Source: an uncultured Rickettsiales bacterium (lineage in GTDB: Bacteria > Pseudomonadota > Alphaproteobacteria > UBA8366). Taken from it: DNA of 17,682 nucleotides. Both the position numbers and the translations under genes were made by a program. Shown in pieces: positions 13,683 through 17,682 of the stretch. A model generated the notes under the pieces. The model had not been told where the DNA came from, made no database searches, and was given only the letters and a program-made list of their open reading frames with translations. Location of the stretch: contig CAJWTF010000077.1 of NCBI GenBank assembly GCA_913046825.1, forward strand, positions 1-17,682. The letters are read 5' to 3'. Within the stretch, counting starts at the first letter, position 1; each line of letters begins with the position of its first letter.

Positions 13683-15068
13683 ATGCAAGAAACGCTTGAG
13701 GATTTCTTCCGCGCGCTGCGGGCGGCCGATATTCCAATTTCGCCGGCGGAGGCCATCGATGCGCATCTGGCGGTCGACAGCGTCGGCTATTCCGACAGGA
13801 CTTTATTGAAGGATGCTTTGTGTATCGCGCTGGCGAAGTCGGCGGCTGAAACCCATCGGTTTGACGATTGCTTCGACATGTTCTTCGCGCGCGACGAGTT
13901 CAAAAGCAGCGGCGCAGACGCAGGCGATTCAGAATCCGAAACCGAAGCCAGAGACGGCCCCGCAGCGTTACCGGAAGGGCTGCCGCTAGAACTGCAGAAC
14001 TCAGAATTGCTGCAAATGCTGGCGGATGGCGACCGCGAAGCATTGGCTCAACGGATGGAACAGGCGGCGCGCGAGTCCGGGGCGATGAACATCCGCTACG
14101 TCACACAACGCGGTTTGCTGGTGCGGCGTATTCTAGACCGGATGGGGCTGCGTGAATTGGAAGCGGCGATCCGGGCTCTCAACCAGAACGAAGAAAACGC
14201 CGGTGCAGGCAATGCGGCACAGGAACTCGCACAGGCGCGGCAGGATTTGTTCCAAGAGGCGCGGCAATATCTGGACCGGCTCTATGAGCTTTACGCCCGG
14301 CCCTATGGCCAACAATTGCGTGAGGAGTTCCTGGCGGAGACCGCTCTGTCCGCTGTTGAAATGCGCGACTTCGAGCGTATGCACAAGTTGGTTCGCAAGA
14401 TGGCGAAGAAACTGGCGACCCGTTACAACCGGCGGCGCAAGCAGACACGGCGCGGTGTGCTCGATGTGCGGCGGACCTTGCGGCGGAACATGGCCAATGA
14501 CGGCATTCCCTTCGATACGGTGTGGAAACAGACCAAGATCGACCGCCCGCGCATTGTTGTGATCTGTGATGTCTCACGCTCGGTCGCGGCGGCGGCTCGG
14601 TTCCTGTTGCTATTCCTGTATTCGTTGAACGAGGTTATCGCAAAATTACGAGCCTATGCGTTTTCCGACCACATGTCGGAGATCAGCGGTATCCTCGAAG
14701 AAAAATCGGTTGAAGTCGCGATCCCGGAAATTCTCGATAAGATCGGTTTTAGGCCGACGGATTACGGTCAATCCTTCGCCGATTTCGAGGAAGATTTTGG
14801 TGACGTCATCGACCGCAAAACGACGGTCATTATTCTGGGTGATGGTCGCTCGAACCATAACGACCCGCGTGTCGATCTGATGCGCTGGATACATGATCGG
14901 GCGAAAGCGGTGATATGGTTGAACCCGGAGCCGAAAACATTTTGGGGCACCGGCGATTCCGAGATGCTGCGCTATCAACCGTTCTGCCACGTCGCCACGG
15001 TATGCAGAACGGTTCAAGACCTGGAACGCATCATTGATGATGTGTTGAAGAGTTATATCCGGGGGTAA
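13683..15068 (+). CDS. VWA-domain protein, CoxE-like
   Basis: The 461-residue protein has a helical N-terminal half, with an acidic low-complexity linker at about 76-92 and a charged helical stretch at about 155-205. The C-terminal half is a CoxE-type VWA domain from about 288. The metal-ion-dependent adhesion site is complete: DVSRS (Asp296, Ser298, Ser300), Thr359 in RPTDYGQS and Asp387 in LGDGRSN. It has no signal peptide, so it is cytoplasmic. It starts 9 bases after the MoxR gene with GTGGGGG before ATG 13683, as expected for a MoxR-VWA pair acting as one complex. The end is convergent with the third amidase, 11 bases apart, with no visible terminator. Confidence 0.92.
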   Translation: MQETLEDFFRALRAADIPISPAEAIDAHLAVDSVGYSDRTLLKDALCIALAKSAAETHRFDDCFDMFFARDEFKSSGADAGDSESETEARDGPAALPEGLPLELQNSELLQMLADGDREALAQRMEQAARESGAMNIRYVTQRGLLVRRILDRMGLRELEAAIRALNQNEENAGAGNAAQELAQARQDLFQEARQYLDRLYELYARPYGQQLREEFLAETALSAVEMRDFERMHKLVRKMAKKLATRYNRRRKQTRRGVLDVRRTLRRNMANDGIPFDTVWKQTKIDRPRIVVICDVSRSVAAAARFLLLFLYSLNEVIAKLRAYAFSDHMSEISGILEEKSVEVAIPEILDKIGFRPTDYGQSFADFEEDFGDVIDRKTTVIILGDGRSNHNDPRVDLMRWIHDRAKAVIWLNPEPKTFWGTGDSEMLRYQPFCHVATVCRTVQDLERIIDDVLKSYIRG

Positions 15069-15079
15069 GGTCCAGCTTT

Positions 15080-16495
15080 CTATTCACCTTGAATTGGTGC
15101 ATCTGGCATTTGGAACGGATGCAAGCTCTCATAGGCGCGGGCGGCGCGCAGGACTAACGCGTCTTGGAATAACGGGCCGACAAGTTGTAGTCCGGCCGGT
15201 AGGCCATTTGCAGTAAACCCACACGGCACGGCGGCGGCGGGTTGTTGCGTAAGATTGAAGGGATATGTGAAAGGTGTCCATTGGTGCCAGCGGGTGAATC
15301 CGTAGCCTTCCGGGAACTCGATGCCAGCGGCAAATGCGGGTAGCGGTTGGCCCGGTGTGAGGAGCAGATCGTAGTCTTGAAAAAAAGCCTGCATACGCTC
15401 TCCGATCCCAGCTCGTTGTGAGGCGGCGTCAATGTAGTCAGCCGCGGCGACCCTGCGTCCTCGGTCCATGATTTCGCGCAATCCGCGATCCAAAAGGAAA
15501 TGCTTTTCAACGGGAACGGCTTTAGCTGCTGCGGCGGCGGATGCGAACCAATGGGTTTGGAAGACGGATTCCGCATCGGCCAGATCGGGGTCAACTTGTT
15601 CGACCACGGCGCCCAGTTCCTCGAATGTCCTTGCGGCGGCATCAACGCGGTCCGCAATTTCCGGGTGAACGAATTTCACATGACCCAATGTCGGGCTATA
15701 GGCGATCTTTAATCCCTTCACACCGTCTTCAATGTCGTCCAAATGATTGCGGTTGTCGGGTGGCAGCGCCGTCCAATCACGAATATCCGGTCCCGACATG
15801 ATGTTCAGCATAACGGTTGCATCGCGGACAGTGCGCGTAATTGGGCCGGCGTGGGACAAGGTGCCGAAAGGACTGGCCGGCCAGGCGGGGACCCGTCCGT
15901 AAGTCGGTTTGATGCTAAAGACTCCGCTGAAGCTGGCGGGGATACGCACAGAGCCGCCCGCGTCCGTGCCAGTATGGAGCACGCCCATGCCGAGCGCCGT
16001 CGCCGCCACGGCCCCGCCGCTACTGCCGCCGGTTGTCCGCGAGGTGTTCCAAGGATTGCGGGTCACGCCACTCAACGCGCTATCGGTGATGCCTTTCCAT
16101 CCAAATTCCGGCGTCGTCGTCTTGCCGAGGAAGACGGCGCCTGCCTCGCGCAGTCGTGCGACGGGTGGCGCATCTGTGTCCCAGGGCCCATCGGGGTCAG
16201 TTGTCTTGCTGCCCCGCAGTGTCGGCCAGCCTTTCGCCAACATCGTGTCTTTCAAGGTTGTCGGGACACCATCGATAGGGCTGAGCGGTTCGTCGCTCCG
16301 CCAGCGTGCCTCGGCTGATTTTGCCGATGCCATGGCGGCTTCGCGATCGACGACGACGAAAGCATTCACCGCGTCATTGTAACTGTCGATCCGCGCCAAA
16401 GCGGCTTCGGTAACTTCTACAGGAGAGAGTTGTTTCGCGCGAAACGCCTCATTTAGTTGATCGACGGAGAGCGAATGGAGGTCGGTATCGGGCAT
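15080..16495 (-). CDS. Amidase-signature hydrolase (third, not part of the tandem pair)
   Basis: At 471 residues it happens to equal the tandem amidases in length but differs clearly in sequence. The triad is intact: Lys82 (TLKDTMLAKG), cis-Ser158 (TTGGSSGGAVAA) and nucleophile Ser182 (GTDAGGSVRIP). The last motif has Ala for the Thr of DTGGS, a common variant. The C-terminal part FTYPFNLTQQPAAAVPCG is typical of broad-specificity family members. No small partner gene accompanies it. ATG 16495 has AGGA 8 bases upstream. The gene is divergent from a family-5 solute-binding protein (132-base gap), which suggests that imported peptide- or amide-like compounds are its substrates (inference). Confidence 0.92.
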   Translation of the reverse strand: MPDTDLHSLSVDQLNEAFRAKQLSPVEVTEAALARIDSYNDAVNAFVVVDREAAMASAKSAEARWRSDEPLSPIDGVPTTLKDTMLAKGWPTLRGSKTTDPDGPWDTDAPPVARLREAGAVFLGKTTTPEFGWKGITDSALSGVTRNPWNTSRTTGGSSGGAVAATALGMGVLHTGTDAGGSVRIPASFSGVFSIKPTYGRVPAWPASPFGTLSHAGPITRTVRDATVMLNIMSGPDIRDWTALPPDNRNHLDDIEDGVKGLKIAYSPTLGHVKFVHPEIADRVDAAARTFEELGAVVEQVDPDLADAESVFQTHWFASAAAAAKAVPVEKHFLLDRGLREIMDRGRRVAAADYIDAASQRAGIGERMQAFFQDYDLLLTPGQPLPAFAAGIEFPEGYGFTRWHQWTPFTYPFNLTQQPAAAVPCGFTANGLPAGLQLVGPLFQDALVLRAARAYESLHPFQMPDAPIQGE

Positions 16496-16627
16496 GCCGG
16501 TAATCCTGGAAATGTGAGGCAGTTAATATGCCCTTGTCTTCGCTGAGATGAAAGAGAGCGAGAGGCGTCTTGATCGCAATGGCCGGCCCGCGTAGCGTTG
16601 GCATTGGCGATTTAGTGCAAGGTGCAG
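16496..16627. other. Divergent intergenic region, amidase / solute-binding protein
   Basis: These 132 bases must hold the promoters of both flanking genes. I see no convincing -35/-10 pair, strong dyad or RNA structure. A 15-codon ATG frame starting near 16551 has no binding site and is not called. Confidence 0.4.
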
Positions 16628-17682
16628 ATGAGCGTTTATCTTACAAACGATCGGCTGGTAAGTAGGTTCGGCGTTATTGTCCCTGCAGTTTTGTGCCTTG
16701 TTTTCGCTGTGCTATGGGCAGGCCGCAGCGATGCCGGGCCGCGCGAAAATATGTTGAATTGGTCGACCGCTTCCAAAATAGAGAACATCAGCCCGTATTT
16801 CGATTTCCGTCCGGAAATCCAAGTGTTCTCTCATCTGATTTGGGACAGACTATTCTATCGGGAACCAAATTCACCGGTCTTTAAGCCGCATCTGGCGACG
16901 AAGCTTAAGTGGAGCGGTGTTACGACCGTGGAAATCGAGCTACGTAAAGACGTAGTCTTTCATAACGGTGATCGGTTCTCTGCAGATGATATAGTCGAGA
17001 TGGTGCGCCGTCTGAAGGATCCGAAACTTGGAACGCCTGGACATAGGGCGATCCAATGGATTGCTAAAATTGAAAAGTTATCGAGCCATCGTATCAGGTT
17101 CGATCTCGTGCAACCGACGCCCCATCTGATGGAGATTCTGTCGGGGCCTTTCATAATCATACCTCAGGCAGCATGGCGCGCTGTGCCAATGGACGGTAAT
17201 GGAGAGCCGGACTATACGCAGATTCCTCCAGTTGGAAGCGGACCGTATCGGGTCAGTCGCATCGTGCCGGGATTAAATATCGAGCTGGAGCGGTTTAGCA
17301 GATACCATAAAGGGCCAAAGGGCCATCCGGGCATTGGTCGCATCCAATTTTTTACAATCTTGGACCCCCACGAACGCCGCAAACAACTGCTGGATGGACG
17401 AATCGATTGGCTAGGGCGCTTATCGAAAGAGGCGTTCGAGAGGATGAAGCGAGAAGGAGTTCCGCTTCAATTGACAGGATTCCCGAGTATGCGGATAGCG
17501 TTTCTTGTGATGGATGGGGCGGGCCGCAACAATAAAAAATCCCCGTTTCGAGACGTCCGGGTTCGTCGCGCAATCGCTCACGCCATTAATCGTCCGGAAA
17601 TTGCCCGCAACGTTTTTGGAGCAACGTCAAAAGTCATGCATTCTCTTTGCTATCCCAAGCAGGCTGGTTGTGAGCAAGACGT
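16628..17682 (+). CDS. ABC transporter substrate-binding protein, family 5 (peptide/nickel type), partial
   Basis: The frame is open from ATG 16628 to the window end (351 codons, no stop), with AAGG at 16619-16622 as binding site. The N-terminus has basic residues then a hydrophobic core FGVIVPAVLCLVFAVLWAG and a small-residue stretch near 34-37, a plausible export signal for the periplasm. The mature part shows family-5 features: NWSTASKIENISPYFD, VFSHLIWDRLFYREP, ELRKDVVFHNGDRFSADDIV and PPVGSGPYRVSRIVPG. Near the right edge comes FRDVRVRRAIAHAINRPEI, the usual block about 300 residues in. These proteins bind oligopeptides, nickel chelates, opines or related solutes for an ABC importer; the permease and ATPase genes would be expected to the right. 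Normal full length is about 500-600 residues. Confidence 0.9.
   Translation, partial: MSVYLTNDRLVSRFGVIVPAVLCLVFAVLWAGRSDAGPRENMLNWSTASKIENISPYFDFRPEIQVFSHLIWDRLFYREPNSPVFKPHLATKLKWSGVTTVEIELRKDVVFHNGDRFSADDIVEMVRRLKDPKLGTPGHRAIQWIAKIEKLSSHRIRFDLVQPTPHLMEILSGPFIIIPQAAWRAVPMDGNGEPDYTQIPPVGSGPYRVSRIVPGLNIELERFSRYHKGPKGHPGIGRIQFFTILDPHERRKQLLDGRIDWLGRLSKEAFERMKREGVPLQLTGFPSMRIAFLVMDGAGRNNKKSPFRDVRVRRAIAHAINRPEIARNVFGATSKVMHSLCYPKQAGCEQD

Noticed and set aside
16551..16598. Possible 15-residue leader peptide before the solute-binding protein
   Set aside because: It has no ribosome binding site, no attenuator structure after it and no codon bias that would suggest a regulatory leader.

Overview
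The window looks like a chromosomal segment of an alphaproteobacterium, probably Rhodospirillales-like. That is inferred from gene content (a DUF983 protein, a fused ADP-forming acyl-CoA synthetase, several amidase-signature enzymes, a CoxD/CoxE-like pair, an SLC13-type permease relic) and from moderately high GC; no rRNA or tRNA is present to confirm it. Coding is dense. No intergenic stretch reaches 300 bases apart from the SLC13 pseudogene; the longest true gaps are about 130 bases. I see no CRISPR array, tRNA, prophage, intact insertion sequence or defence system.

Left part (1-4200): a DUF983 zinc-ribbon protein that runs off the left edge and an ADP-forming acyl-CoA synthetase lie on the minus strand. 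A ThDP-dependent decarboxylase/acyltransferase-type enzyme is transcribed divergently from the synthetase, and a 9-bp perfect dyad lies in the shared promoter region. The pair could cover carbon-carbon cleavage and acyl-CoA/ATP interconversion in one catabolic route (inference).

Middle part (4286-8780): a cyclic-nucleotide-binding/EAL fusion is followed after 24 bases by two tandem copies of a two-gene unit. Each unit is a small protein of about 68 residues overlapping (ATGA) an amidase of 471 residues. The two units align without gaps over the regions I compared, so they are a tandem duplication. The small proteins resemble, by pattern only, GatC/AtzG-type partners of amidases. A hairpin separates this plus-strand run from a convergent PrpF-family isomerase gene.

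Decay zone (10108-10921): an SLC13-type permease gene, divergent from the PrpF-family gene, is broken. It has an amber stop at codon 7, a 12-bp tandem duplication that forms a 26-bp perfect palindrome, and no C-terminal half. Peptide deformylase follows on the minus strand.

Right part (11545-17682): an acyl-CoA-dehydrogenase-like protein with an atypical C-terminus, a MoxR-type AAA+ ATPase and a CoxE-like VWA protein form a tight plus-strand operon. No CO dehydrogenase structural genes are visible. A third, distinct amidase lies convergent to them and is divergent from a family-5 solute-binding protein that runs off the right edge. Together the window suggests uptake of peptide- or amide-like compounds, hydrolysis by amidases and channelling of the acids into acyl-CoA metabolism; the substrates cannot be read from the sequence.
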